Assembly (NCBI RefSeq): GCF_000512565.2
Contig: NC_089303.1
Location: forward strand, 248,001 to 312,000
Length of the DNA stretch: 64,000 bases
Direction of reading: 5' to 3'
Source of the DNA: Kwoniella dejecticola CBS 10117
Lineage: Eukaryota > Basidiomycota > Tremellomycetes > Tremellales > Cryptococcaceae
This document shows, piece after piece, positions 48,272-60,682 of this stretch (position 1 is its first letter; each line of letters begins with the position of its first letter). The notes under the pieces are model-generated. The model did no database searches. It was not told the DNA's origin and was given only the letters and a program-made list of their open reading frames with translations. The position numbers and the translations under genes are program-made.

Positions 48272-48896
48272 ATATGCGAACGACGATCCGCTTACTTCGC
48301 TACAACTTAACCAGTCATTCGATCTCATTCACCCTGTCTTTGTCATTTCTGCTCTTCCACTTCACTTCACTTGATTGTGTCCTCCCTGTCGCTCTGCCAT
48401 TTGCGACCATAACGTCTCTCCTTCTTCGATCCTGATCGACTGCTGGCCTGATGCTGCTTTCGCTTTGTACCTATCTTTCTGTAATCCACTGGGGTAGCTT
48501 AATTCTTCCTCAGCCCAATTCCACCAGCCTCCCACCTCATGCTCGTTTATAGATACTCCTTTTCGTGTTCGCTTTCCTTTTTCTGATCCAGACTATATGC
48601 ATTGAGACAATTGTATTTAGGGGTATAGACATATAATGCTTGATAGACTGATGACATCGCGCCGTATAAGAATAATACAATACAACAAGTGGAAATCAAT
48701 GAGACACCAAATCTAATCTCGCCTTCTTCTCATATTCGATGATCTAGCTTTTCCTTCCCTGCGATCAAACACATCCATCAGCATTGACCCTTAGGCATTG
48801 GGCATGAATGATGCACGTCGAACATCGAATATCGTGGATGAACAGCGGAACAGCGGACTTTGAGAATGACAAGTGAGAGAAAAGAGAATCTTTAAC
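48272..48896. other. Convergent intergenic region
   Basis: Holds the 3' ends of ETFRF1 (+) and UTP20 (-). It contains CT-rich text (48330-48480) and an AT-rich stretch near 48600-48690 that could include the poly(A) sites. No coding frame with domain content. Confidence 0.4.
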
Positions 48897-51800
48897 TCAC
48901 TTCATAGACTTCATCTTCCGTTTCTTACCCTCTTTACCTCTAATCACCTTCTTACTTTTCATCTCGGCGAATTTCGCAGGATCATTAAACGCAAGTTTGA
49001 CTTTATCTTCCCTCCTTCCCTCTCTTTTGGTTATAGTCGCTCTTCGCAATTTCTCCCAGACTGACGAGAAGGCCGATGAACCCGCTTTGGACTGTACGAA
49101 CTCTCTTACTTGGATCGCTAGTTGTCGCAATTCCTCTACAATGCCCAATCACATGAATGTCATATCAGCTTACTGATCCTATTCCTCCCTTGCTCTCATG
49201 GATATCAGAGCGAAACGAAGAAAAACAATGGAAAGAGAAAGAGAAAGAGAAACAAAGAAAGAAAGAAAGAAGAAAAGTAGTAGTGGAAAACAGGAACTTA
49301 CCGATCTGAGCATCATCCGTTTTCGCCAAATCACCTCCATCATCCAGTATCCTATAGACCGGACTCAAGATATGCATCAAGTACACTTTTCCCTGTTTAG
49401 GCGATAAAGACTCGTAGACACCCGCGAAGAAACGCAGGATCGATAAGATTGGTGCAGACCATTTTTCCTAGAAATCCCAAAGTATGCAAAACACGATCAG
49501 CCTGGACTCCCCACCGGGCGGATCACATTGTATGCTGCACGTGTGGACAACCTACGTGAGCTTGGAAGCTGTGAGGCGCAGGTCGATTGACCAACAAGTG
49601 TCTTGCCAAGAAAGACATTCGCGACATCAACCAAGATAATGAATTCTTGGTCTTTTCCTCTTCTTCTTCTTCTTCCTCGTCTTCGGCATCAGCCTGGACA
49701 TCGTCGGCAGTCACCAGATCGTCTTCCGCGCTTTGAGTTGCCTATTCGTTTCCATAGTCGTCAGAATTCATTCTCGTCGTGAAAGACTAGACGACGATTG
49801 TCTAGGGGAAGATGGTAGACACTCACAGCCCAATGCTTAGCGACATTGTAGAGGACTTTAACGATCTCATCCGATAATTTACCATCTGCAAAGATGTATC
49901 CCTCATCCCCCTTTGATCCGTTCAATACCAAGCATCCTTTTCTAGCTATATCCATCAACTCATTTTCTCCCAAACTATCATAGGCCAATACCGATTGGGA
50001 GGAAGTCAAGAAACTCGAGATGAGTCTAGCGGCGTCGAACCGGACCCATGAATGGGGGAATAGCAAATGATGGATAATAGCTTGCCAGGGTAAATCTCCT
50101 GCACCCGATTTCTGATGCAGCACAGCTTTCGAAGTAGCCGACAAAGCTTGATGAGGTAATCCATGATCGAGAACGACCACTTCCTCCGACGCTTCCGCTT
50201 CTAAAAGCGCTTCAGCGCTTTCTTCAATGACAGGTCGAGCAATGTGTACAAGCTTTTCGGCCAGTCGATCCTCGCTTTCAGCGTCAGAGTCGACTAATAA
50301 CCCGAAAACACCTAATGCAGCAGAAGCTAGAGTCGTGTTGGTCTCTCGTTGTCCGACCCAGCTTTTGAGGACGGCGATCATCGCTGAGTGTTTATCTTGA
50401 TCCAGCCTTTTCCAGAGTAAACTCAATAGAGCTCCAGCAGATTGTCGGCATTTCTCCGAATCGTCATTCGCCACGACGACCACCAGAGCGACGAAGAACA
50501 TGTCTGAGTACTCTTCAATCGAAGAATCGGAAAACTTCAAGAAGACTTGATTAAGGACTTCCATCACGGATATTCGACCAGCCTCGAAAGTGTATTCCAG
50601 ATTCCTAGCGAAGAAAGTCATCTGATTCTTCAATCTTCCTTTTCCTTGTGGGTAATCGAGCAGGAATGCCATTATGGCTCCTCTGCACAGATCTTGGACC
50701 TGTGTCGATTGCGAAGTCACCATGATTGACGATACTCGTTCCATCAAATCGTATATCTCCGGCACGACGAATTTCCGGGTGATGATCGATCGCAGAATTG
50801 TGAAGATAGCAGATTGTCGATCAGGTTCTTCCAGGTCCGGACCAATCACTTCTAGTAGGTATTTGAGCTGAGTCTCTGACACCTCAGATGTTTTGCAGTC
50901 CCTCAAGATGACTGCGAGGGTCTTCAGAGCCGTTTGGGCTACTTCAGATTCTGCAGTTCCACCAGCATGCTTGATGATCTCGAATATGTTGCTGATGACG
51001 GTTGGCAAAGCGGGTTCGACTTGAGGGACAGGACATCGAAGTACAGCTGCCGAAGCCTTGAGAGCGAGGGTCAAGACATTCGAAGCTGGGGAATAAAGGG
51101 TATTGCCAATGGCGTTCACCATTGGACCGAGTCTTGAAAGAATCGACACATCGTCAAAGTCGAATTTACCCCTCCTGAAAGCAGTGACAAAGAGGTCCAA
51201 TCCGAAGACAACAAATTTGTGGGCGTTCTGAGGGTAGAAATCCTCGTTACCTCCTCTTTCTCTTTTCATTTGCACTCTGAAAGCATCGGGAGTCTCGGAG
51301 TTCTTGACGGCCTTCTTCGCAGGTTTCAGGTATGATGAGTTCCCGCTGATCAAGGAATAACACAATGACAGGATATCCTCGGGACTTAATTTCGGATTAC
51401 TGTTCAAACCCAACGAAATTCGTCGAAGAGCTTCGTCGACTTGTTGCATTTGCTTGACAGCCTGAGAAGAGTGCATGATTTGTCGCAATGGGGCCAGGAT
51501 TATGGACATCTTGCTTGGGGAAGCCAGTTGAGAGAGCAGTTGAAGCGTATCGAAACCTCGTGAGGTGGCTCCTCGGACTTCTCTCATTTTCGTCTTGAAC
51601 CCTTCCGAAGCCACATCTTTCCCACTATCTCCCCAAATGACCTCAGCCGACACTGATGTAGCTAGCTCAACAGCATCATCTAGGTCAGAAAACCTGTCGG
51701 CAGCTTGAGTCGTGGCCAAAACCAATATGGCGTGGGTCCCGACAGCCAGAACATGCTTTTGAGGTCCACGTTGCAGAGCGGTTTCCAATTCCTTGATGAC

Positions 51801-54800
51801 TCTGACAAGCCATTCCGGACCGAGATACACGGCGATCTTACAGATTGTGTCCCTTGCGATGTCACGAGTATCTTGTTCCTTACTTCGCAGAATTTGAGAC
51901 ACGGTGGTGATCACTCGCAGAACTTCGTCTGCGCTGGAAGCTCGAGGAAGGGCGTGAGCAAGCTTGACTACCGCCAAAGCCAGCGGGATTCTGATCGTGC
52001 TTTCCGTTTCGTCTTTCGTCGCCACAATTTTGGTCAGTGAAGGAAGCAGTCGATTTAGGATGACCTCGGTGATTCGCTCGGGACTAGCGGAAGCAGGAAC
52101 CTGAACCGATTGCGGAACTTCCGCTTCTTCTTCTTGATCTTCGTCAACGCCCTCCTCTTGATCATCTGCATTGTTCTCCTCGATAGGCTCGGCCGATTCC
52201 CCATCTATTTGCATGGTATCCCCATTTGGCTGTTGGGAAATTTTCAAGTCGAAGTGGAAATTGTCGATGATGGTCGAAACCACCCTGATATAGATCTTCT
52301 GCTGTTGTGACTTGACACTACCAAGTTTCATGAATCGTCCAATCAAACCATAGTATTTTGACCACCTTAGCTCCCCGGCAAGTGCTCCTATCGTTTGCAC
52401 AGCTTCATTGACCAGGTGGTGATCCGTCACATCCGTGGAGCCAGCAACGATGTGTTCGAGCATGACCAAGAAAATAGTCGAAATAGTCGATTCTGAGATT
52501 TTGGTTTCTCCCACAAAATTCCGAAGTCGTAGTAGCGCTCTTGCTCTTCTGTGGACCTGGATGTGGGTAATGTTGGTGAAGAAGGAAGCTTCGTCGTCAC
52601 CCTCCGCTAATAATGGTCGCAACTCCGCTAGTTCTGGCACACCCGAGCAGGTCTTGACAGCGTGAGCGAGAATGTGAACAACTTCTACCCGTACAAGCTC
52701 CTGCTTTGATCGCAGAGTCTTTCGTAGTCCAGGCATGATGACATGTTGTAGTGTTTCCACATATGGTCCATCCTGAGCTTCCCCTATAGCGGTGATGAAT
52801 CGCTGTATCACTGCAGCGGCGCTAGTCCGGATAGATAATTCCTCAGGTTCGTGTAGGAAGAAGAGTGAGCTTCGCAGAATTGGTAACCAGGACCGAGGAG
52901 ATTTAGGCAGGGCTGCCTCGGATCCGTCGATGAGCTGAGCGTAAGCCGCCAGTCGCCTGTCGAAATCAGGTTCGTCTAGTCTTTTGGCAGAATAAGCGTT
53001 CAGCTCGCCCGTCAGATGGATTGACTTTTCCAAAGACTGGTCAACAGTGGCGAAAGTCTGCAGAACAGCAAGCAGGGCTCGCCTTGATGAAGGGAAGTAA
53101 AGGGTCTGGAAAAGGTTGGAGATGAGCTCGTAATTTTGTGTGAAGTACTTGCTTGAGGGATCCTTGAAGTCTGGTGATATGGCGTAAAGTCTCTGTAGGG
53201 TAGTGAGAATATTGCTCTTCGCCTTCTCGGTAGTTTGCTTCTGCCTAAGCATTGGCGCAAGGAGAGACGCTAATTCTTGAGCTTGTTGACCGTCCGTGAC
53301 GATCGCAGCGAGACGCGAGAGGATAGCCAGTAATCGCCGTGTAATGTCTTCGTTCGTCGATGCCTTCAGAGATACCACTAGACCTATTATGTTGTCCAGT
53401 AGCACCCTGATGTTGGGCAGGAGTACGTCTTCGGTCAGTCCAGGCTCATCCTCGATGAGAAGGGAGTCGATGATGTCGAATACGCGAAGAATGACCGCCG
53501 GTTTGACTTTGACGGCTGTGATACAAGAGAAAGCTTTCGCTAATGTACGTTCATCTTGTTCAACGAGACTCCGAGCGATGTTTGGCAGAGATGCGATAGT
53601 GGCTATCAGATCGAGTGTGCCCGAAGGCGCTTGCGTGTTCTCTACTTCAAGTCGGTCCAGTCGAGGAGATATTATGGATTGAAATATTTTGGGCAAGTAA
53701 GGTGTGAAGTCGAATCTGACCGATGATTTAAAGAATTGCACCAAACGCTTGAGACCGATTGATCTGATATTTCGCAGTGGTGCAAGACCTTTGTCGGCCT
53801 CTGTATCTTGATCGTCAACAAGCTCTTCATCTACGTCGACCTCAACATCGGTCGATAAGTTTGCCAAGGTGAGCTTCTCCTGAGAATTTGCCATCAGAGC
53901 AATCGTAGTGTTGACGAGTCTTGGCCAATGAGATACAATTTGGGGTCCAAGATAGCGAATTACGTCTGTGAGCAACGTCAAATAACCGATTTGTTGTCTT
54001 CCAGCGACATTGACAGTCTCCAAGTCTCCCTCAAATGGCTCTAGCATCAGATTAACCAAAGTTTTGAGCTCGTCTTCAGTACATCCGTTGAGAGTATTGA
54101 GTACCGCTTGTTTACGCGCAGTTTGGCCTTGAGCTGAGCTTGACCTTCCCTTTCGAGAAGTGATGATCCCGTATAACAGTCGAATGATCACCGGTAGAGC
54201 TTCGTCTCGATGTGATGGTTCGATATACACGATTCGAGTTTTCGCTAAAGCTGACTTCTCTTGCGATTGGACTCCATAATCCTGCTCCGTGGCTGATAAC
54301 CTAAATCTGGCTAACTCGTCTCTAAATTTCGAATCTTCGAGGAGAGTTTCCAGTGATTCTCGATACGGAAGCAATTTAGGTGATTTGAAAGTGAACAAGC
54401 ATTTTAGAGCCAGACCTTGCAGTTTCGGTTCTCCCTTTGCAAGGATATTGAGATATAGCTCGTGTAGCTCTTCGCTCCGGAACGCTGCCTTCGGGTTCAC
54501 GAACTTGGCCAAAAGTTCGAGGTAAGAGGCGGTTCGCTGTTGGCGCTGTTTTGTTGATAAGTGGGTCGAGCCCGCTGTCGCCTCGTCTCCGTTGTCATCC
54601 TGTTGAGCGACACCAAAGAAGACGGGTATGATTGATCTCGAATGCTTTTCAGCTGTTGCTGAGATAGCGCCGAGTGTACTAAGAAGTTGTGCCTCGTAGT
54701 TGAGGACATCGAGTCGATCATGAGATATCTGGCCCTATCAGGAATGTCAGAGACTGGTATCGAGAGAACTAAAAATGTGAATGTACTCACCGATACTTCG

Positions 54801-57665
54801 TTTTGGTCCAGTTGATCCTCATTAGTGGCTTGACCCCAAACCCTATTGAGGGTGATTCTGCTTTTGTCAAGATTATGGCAGTGAAATTCGGCTTCGTCTT
54901 CATCTCTCTCAATTCGCTGTGAAGTGTTGCTAGTGGAAATGGCTTCAGCCCAAGAGGGTTTCGAGACATTGAGATCCATCAGATGAGCGCTCTCCGCGGC
55001 GTTGGTTTCCTGTATCTCCTCCCAGACTATCTCCCAGATTATAGTTCCCTGCTTCTCCGCAATGGCGGATAAGGCTGAGATCGTTTCGGCGTAGATTGGT
55101 CTGAAGTTCACCTTGAGCTGAGCGACAAGATACGTAAGGACTCCCCTCAGTAGGGTTTGGCTTTGTTCGGTAGCTGTCGCAGGGAGCGAAAGAACTGCTC
55201 GATTGAGTCGGGAAATCGCTGTTGTCCTTTCTCTCACGTTTTTGAGTGTCATTTCCGATGACTCCACTGCCGCGCACGAGGACCATATACTGCTAGATGA
55301 GGGGTGAGTGTCTTCACCGCCATCAGTGGAGGACGAGGCGAAAATGGATGCCAATATCTGGACAGTGGAGAAACGAAGGTTGGAGTCGGCAGATAGGAGA
55401 TTAGGTAGGAGGAGCTGTGATATGTGATCTTCGTCAAAGCTGTGGGGCAAACTTCCTCTGTCAATGCCACCGGCGACACGATATATGCACGAAAGCTTGG
55501 CGTACCTGATCTCAGACGACCATCGGTCAACGAGTGATGCTGCTGCTGACAACACCTCCCTGTTCCAGCTCCATGTCCTGATAATGTCTTCCAATTTGCT
55601 CTCGCCGACCAGAAGAACCCTCAATTCTTGCGCTGCTGTCAACCCTGCACTATCTAAGACTTGTCTGGCAGCTTCAAGCAATACTGCCACGAGATGACTC
55701 TCGTTCCAAGCGCCGTCGGATTCCCACTCGGCTTTGAGGTCCTCCGCTTCTTTGCCCTTCGTCTTCTTCAGGCAAAGCTGGATGAGGGCTACGATATGTG
55801 GAGTGAATCGCTCGGCATCAGATGGAAGAGCAGGTATCAGCCTGAGTGCTTGACCCAAAATCCGGCGATCGTCGATATTCTCGAGGCCAGTCTGTCGGAG
55901 CTGAGTCGTCAGAGACAAAATTGATGCTACGAAGCTCTGCCTCCATCTTCCACCTTGAACGTTGGATAGTCCGCCCGAAAGATAGCCGGCAGAAGCGAGA
56001 TTATTGAGAAGGACAAGGGTTGATAATGGGTCTTTGCTCAATGATGGCAGCGATGTCCTGAAGTATCAATCATTAGCTCAGTCATCCCCCTGGTTTATCA
56101 TTAGGTCAATCCGCTCACTTGGCAATGTGAGATAACAAGAATTGCTCGACTCCTGGCCATTTGAGAGCAACTAAGGCGTTGCAGAATGCGAAACACTCTC
56201 GATCGTTCTGTTCGATCTTATCAGTATCTGTCGATTCGAACTCGGTGCTCGACGTATCGGAACAGCGAACACGTAAGACTACTCACCAAGCTGGTCCACA
56301 GGCTTTCTATGAGGCCGACACCAGGGCTCAACCAATGCTGCAGTTGGCCGGCTTGCAAACATCCTATTACACATGCTATTAAAGCCTTTCTCCATGCATC
56401 TCGAGATTCCTTCTCCACCGCTGATAGGTTGGCTGGACTTAAAGAAGCATCCGAATTGAGGAAAGGTAGAAGTGACTGAAGGCGTTGCATCAAAGGTTTG
56501 ATCAGAGGTTCGGGAAACCTTTTACCTTTTCTCGTCAAGAGGAACGTCGACAACACCGTCAAGACAGTCGTTGAGGCTTTTAGGGAGAAGGTGGTCTTCG
56601 AGGAACTCGCACCCTTGTCAGACGTATTCAAGCGAAAAATGACGGACTCGATGACTAGTTTGATAGTACTTGTCGAACAATGATGGACTAGAGCAGTAGT
56701 AACCATGTTGACAGTTGCTAATTGTGGTTCTGTCGGATTTGCTATCAGTCGATCAAGAAGAATGTCGTATATCGCTTGAGCCCTTGAGTGTAGTTGAGCA
56801 TTGTTTCCTTTCAAACTGTGACTCCAAACAGCTTCCATCCCTTCTGTCTCTTCTTCTAGCAAGACGTCCATCAATCTAGCTAGCCCCTCCGATCTTGCTT
56901 TCCTGATCACGCCGACCCAAGCATCTGCGACACACTTCCTTACATATCGCTTATTCTCCTTTGGATGTAGATACGGTCTGACCTCTTTCCATGTCTCTCT
57001 CAATGTATTTTGAGCGGTCGAATCGGACTTCAGCAAAGAGGAAGCGATAGTTCTGAGTATCAGAGAGATTGTCGAGTACGTTCTCTCCACAAGCTTGGGA
57101 TCTAACGCCCGCAAGGCTCCCACTCGAAGCAGGCTTCTGGTCGTCCCGGGTATCAAGGACAAAGCCTCACTCAAGCAAGTTTCGAAAAGCGCCTGATGCA
57201 GGAATAAGACCGAGTCCAAGCCGGAATGAGTGAATACTTGTCCTTCCTGTAATTTTGAGTAGTAATCTGAGAATACTTGCTGTATCTGCGGAAGGTTGTG
57301 AAGCGTAATAGGAAGTGTGGATGATAGTGGGATGATCGAGCGCTGAAGATCTTGGAAAGGTGTGGTGAGGTCTAACAGCGATAGTCGTTCAATTTCGGCA
57401 TTCAAGGGTGTATTCTATGCAAAGGGAATCAGCGGGACCAGGAGGTAATTTGGAAGGGCTGGACTTACTGTTTGCTCGGTATCCTCATCATACCCCTCCT
57501 TTTGCCAGCCAAGACCCCTTTTCTTCCCTACGTCGATAGATATGTTCTTGATTTGCTCATTGTAGGTTGCGTACTGCAGCAGCAACAGTCAGTATACGCT
57601 CGACCCGACTAGAAAAGACAGTTCAGGATACTCACTCTGAACCGTTTCTGAGGTGGTTCAGCCAT
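48897..57665 (-). CDS. UTP20: U3 snoRNP / small-subunit processome protein Utp20
   Basis: The ATG at 57665 opens MAEPPQKRFR, spliced to YATYNEQIKNIS. The next exons give LPQIQQVFSDYYSKLQEGQV, PYLHPKENKRYVRKCVADAW and AWVGVIRKARSEGLARLMDV, matching the Utp20 N-terminus. The body is almost all helical repeats. After an intron near 54790-54735 comes YLELLAKFVNPKAAFRSEEL, then LLPYRESLETLLEDSKFRDE and HRDEALPVIIRLLYG, the defining Utp20 (DRIM) region. One exon runs unbroken from about 54730 to 49830. An acidic insert (QEEGVDEDQEEEAEV) lies near 52130 and another (DEEEEEEEE) near 49680. The C-terminus ends in a basic tail, KVIRGKEGKKRKMKSMK, stop at 48897. Utp20 is a nucleolar HEAT-repeat scaffold needed for 18S rRNA processing. 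Roughly 2,700 residues, in the family range. Confidence 0.92.
49217..49277. repeat. Purine/pyrimidine tract inside the last UTP20 intron
   Basis: A run of GAAA, GAAAGA and AAGA units on the plus strand, hence TTTC/TCTTTC on the coding strand. The surrounding intron is longer than most here (about 170 bases, from a GTAAGT donor at about 49300 to a TAG acceptor near 49138) and contains AGCTGAT toward its 3' end. A microsatellite within an intron. Confidence 0.7.
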
Positions 57666-58066
57666 GACGGGAAGATTGTCGCTTCGAAGCTCAGCTTCCC
57701 GGTCGTAGAGGGACTAGGAAGTAGCTGAGCGCGAAGTATAGGCGAACGATGTGTGTTTGGATCCGTATACCGATAAGAGTCTTGATAAATGTGTCGATGG
57801 ATAAGTGTCTGCCTACCAGCGGCCAAAAAATGTTTTCAGAAATCTCGACAACCGGAAATCTCAAGTCTCCCACGCTTGATCGTAATTGAACACGTGTTTG
57901 CCCCCGCGTCAAATCGATGAGCCCCGCATTGCATATGACGGTCAATTCCCATTCAACACGCACTAAACTAGCATCAACTCATCCCACTGGAATTGCTCTT
58001 CAGCTCCATTTTAATCTGAAGACTATTGCCCATTGCTCAAGCCACCTCTACAGTCCACCCTCAATC
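57666..58066. promoter_or_regulatory. Divergent promoter with ACACGTGT E-box, UTP20 / GET5-like
   Basis: 401 bases between head-to-head ATGs. The 8-base palindrome ACACGTGT lies at 57890-57897, with CACGTG at 57891-57896, about 175 bases from the downstream ATG. No coding frame of note. Confidence 0.5.
57890..57897. promoter_or_regulatory. ACACGTGT E-box
   Basis: Eight-base palindrome in the UTP20/GET5-like divergent promoter, about 175 bases upstream of the GET5-like ATG and 225 upstream of the UTP20 ATG. Confidence 0.45.
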
Positions 58067-58995
58067 ATGTCAGACGCACCACTCAGCGGCGACAGGCTCA
58101 ATGAAGAGCGAGCGTTCATCAAGCGATACACCGAAGGCCTGTCCTCTCACAAAGTCGAATACCCAGCAGACTTCTCTACTCCCCTAGAAGATCGCCCAAG
58201 GAAAGTAGCTGTGGTCGGCGTGGAACTTGCTGAACCACCTTCAGCTCCTGGGATGGATATAGATACCCCTGCACAAGGTAAATTGCATGTCGCCAAGCTG
58301 AGCCTAGGGTGAAGTCAGAATGGCTAATTTTAGTCATGAATATGAAAGTAGATACAGTAACAATCACCATCAAATGCCTAAAGCCATCTCTCACTTTACC
58401 TATAACCTCAAGTCTCACGGATACAGTCACCGACCTGAAAGCCCAGATCGCCAAATCCAACTCATCCGCTCCTTCAGTCGATACCCAACGCTTACTTCTC
58501 AAGGGTAAGGCGTTGAGCGATAATAAATTACTTAAAGAATACGATATCAAGGACGGTACTATCCTTCATCTGATGGTCAAGGTATCAACCGCCTCCGCCT
58601 CAGCCCCAGCGAAGGATCTGACAAGTGATGAAGCTACTTTCCCTCCTCCGTCTTCTGCTTCCCCCGCACCTCCCGCTCTGACAATTACCACCTCAATCGA
58701 CAACGCTTCGACCGCGGGCACATCTATGCCATTGACCAACATCGATTCCGCCGCTCCTCCTCTCGGACCTCAACCGTCAGTCTCGTCCGCCTCGTTCCAC
58801 CAGACCATCTCAGACCCGCAATTCTGGCAGAAAATCCACGCGTTGTGCGTTAGCGAGTTCCCGCTGGAGGACGAGGCGGATGCAGCGTGGGAGACCTTCT
58901 TGGTGTCTATGAAGGGCAAGTTGAGCGCAGGAGAAGCCGCTAAGATCAGGGATGTAGTAGGTGTGACGGGAATGGGTGGCCAGATGTCCACATAG
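58067..58995 (+). CDS. Ubiquitin-like protein, GET5/UBL4A-type tail-anchored insertion factor
   Basis: Two exons, 58067-58277 and 58334-58995, sum to 873 bases (290 residues). An N-terminal part (MSDAPLSGDRLNEERAFIKR, then HKVEYPADFSTPL) precedes a ubiquitin-like domain: VTITIKCLKPSLTLPI, VTDLKAQIAKSNSSAPSVDT, QRLLLKGKALSDNKLLKEYD and GTILHLMVK. A Pro/Ala/Ser-rich linker leads to a C-terminal helical domain, DPQFWQKIHALCVSEF and AAWETFLVSMKGKLSAGEAA. N-terminal segment, single ubiquitin-like domain and small C-terminal helical domain match Get5/Mdy2 and UBL4A. These link Get4 to Sgt2 in the cytosol for delivery of tail-anchored proteins to the ER. No C-terminal Gly-Gly is found after the ubiquitin fold, so it is not a conjugated modifier. 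Confidence 0.65.
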
Positions 58996-59400
58996 TGCCG
59001 TTGTGCACTTGGTGCCTGAAATCAGAAATTCTCAGCAGGAAAGAAAGAAAGAGGTAGTGGAGGTGAATAATAATGGTATAGCCGGGATTGCTGAATACGC
59101 CCATCGTGCGACTGGATCGGGTCGATGAGAGTGAATACTCGTCCTCGCAAGGATAGAGAGAATCATGTTACATGTACACTTAGTCTTGCAGCACAGCTCG
59201 TAGGACTCGAATATCGCAGTAGCCAAGTGTCTCTGAGAAGTGAATACATGCTGTCCTCACGCAAGGCGGTTTCCCAAGAGTCATCAAGAGTCATCAACGT
59301 TGAAATGCGTGAAGTGGCAGAGTCAATCAATCATCTTCCTCTTCCTAGCTGCACCTCAAATCGCATTCTACTATCGATCGACAACTCCTTCTTCTAAGTT
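58996..59400. other. Convergent intergenic region
   Basis: 405 bases between the GET5-like stop and the stop of the small membrane protein. Nothing recognisable beyond a duplicated GAGTCATCAA at about 59278-59297. Confidence 0.4.
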
Positions 59401-59715
59401 CTAAGAATATCTGTCGATGCTAGAAAGGGAGAATAATTTGCTCTGTCCACCCATAACTCTAATGCCATTGAGTACCGCCAATCTATATTCTTTCTCCTCT
59501 TTATCCTTCCTCTCTTGCTCCTGTTTCTCCCTCTCTTCCTGCTGCTTCTTTCTCTTCGACTCCCTCTCAGCCATCTCCGCATTTCGTCGATTATGATCCT
59601 CGTGTAGCCTTCCTAGGATATATCCTATCACTCCAGCCGCGAGATAAGAGGTAGCGACTTCAGTATAGACGGGGATATTGCTTCCTTTGATCTGCTGGGC
59701 AGATTGGTGGTCCAT
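59401..59715 (-). CDS. Small membrane-anchored coiled-coil protein, unknown
   Basis: A single uninterrupted frame of 104 residues starts MDHQSAQQIKGSNIPVYTEV. It has one hydrophobic segment, ATSYLAAGVIGYILGRL, followed by a highly charged helix (NAEMAERESKRKKQQEEREK and on) and a short C-terminal part, YRLAVLNGIRVMGGQSKLFS, with the stop at 59401-59403. One N-terminal membrane anchor and a charged coiled coil resemble small mitochondrial or ER assembly factors. I do not recognise the family. An in-frame extension upstream starts MTYTFQ; the chosen ATG follows an AG and could be the first codon after a leader intron. The break from low-complexity flanks to a gene-like composition supports it being real. 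Confidence 0.5.
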   Translation of the reverse strand: MDHQSAQQIKGSNIPVYTEVATSYLAAGVIGYILGRLHEDHNRRNAEMAERESKRKKQQEEREKQEQERKDKEEKEYRLAVLNGIRVMGGQSKLFSLSSIDRYS

Positions 59716-60682
59716 CTGAAACGTGTACGTCAAAACGTGACATAAACACCTATGATAGGTATCAGAGCTCTGTGCTGTACTGTGCTGGGACAGAGCGCCT
59801 GCGGCGTAAGGAAGGGTACATTACTTACTCTTCGGAAAGTAATTTGCCTCGCTTAATTCTGGCTCAATCTGAGTAGTGGTCTAGTGATGATTGCGAGTCG
59901 CTGCATTGTGATTCGTTTGCAGTAGCCCGCACTTGGTGAATCTGATTTGAGAGTTATGTTTTGTGTTGATGGTGTCGCAGGATCGTATCGCGGTGTGTAG
60001 TTGTGTAGTTGTGTGATTGTTATTGAAGCAGTCAGGGCTTAAGTAATTGTCTAAGAAGAAGCAAAGCAGATGAGAAGAAAGAAAAGAGCGAATGCTTTCT
60101 GGTATTGCGTATATAGAGAATCCAAGCCTCGAAAGAAATGGCGAGCGGCAAACGATGCCGGGCGAGTGATGTGTCGTTGTACATTGCACTGCAACCTAAT
60201 TCCAAGTTGTGATATGTGGTACGACGAGGCGTCGTACATGATCTCAATCCACCATCAGTCCATGGTCGTTCCAAAGAGCGGAAGCAGAGTCGTATCAAGC
60301 TATTCGAGGGAGGGGAAGGGGTTGGACAGTACGTATGAGATACTTATGAATATGTCTGCGTCCGTCCATATGCGCAAGAGAGATGTCGTGGTCGTGGTTG
60401 TGCATCCGTAGAATACATCGGTGTTTGATAACCTATCTCAGACCATGAAGCCAATCCCTACTGATCGTTGTTACATCACATCGAATCTTTCACTGTATCT
60501 TCGTCTCTACCCCGGAGTCCATGTCAACCGTATAAGACGAGTTCAAGACTCCACTCAGTGTAACACATCGTGATCGGGTGAGAGGTTGTACCTGCTCGAT
60601 ACAACAGTAGCCAGCTGATGTGGTATCACTTATAGTCCTTGTGTCCTGAAGCACCGTCACTTTCCTCCGCAAAATCAAGATC
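59716..60682. other. Divergent intergenic region, 967 bases
   Basis: Lies between two head-to-head genes of unknown function. A TGTGTAGTTGTGTAGTTGTGTGATTGT repeat occurs at about 59992-60018. Minus-strand frames here read as His/Thr/Ser-rich low complexity and I do not call them. Confidence 0.4.

Noticed and set aside
49198..49407. Glu/Arg/Lys-rich plus-strand frame
   Set aside because: It is created by the purine microsatellite in the last UTP20 intron.
59881..60298. Overlapping minus-strand frames of about 60-100 codons
   Set aside because: Three overlapping frames are open at once and read as His/Thr/Ser-rich text; typical of non-coding pyrimidine bias.
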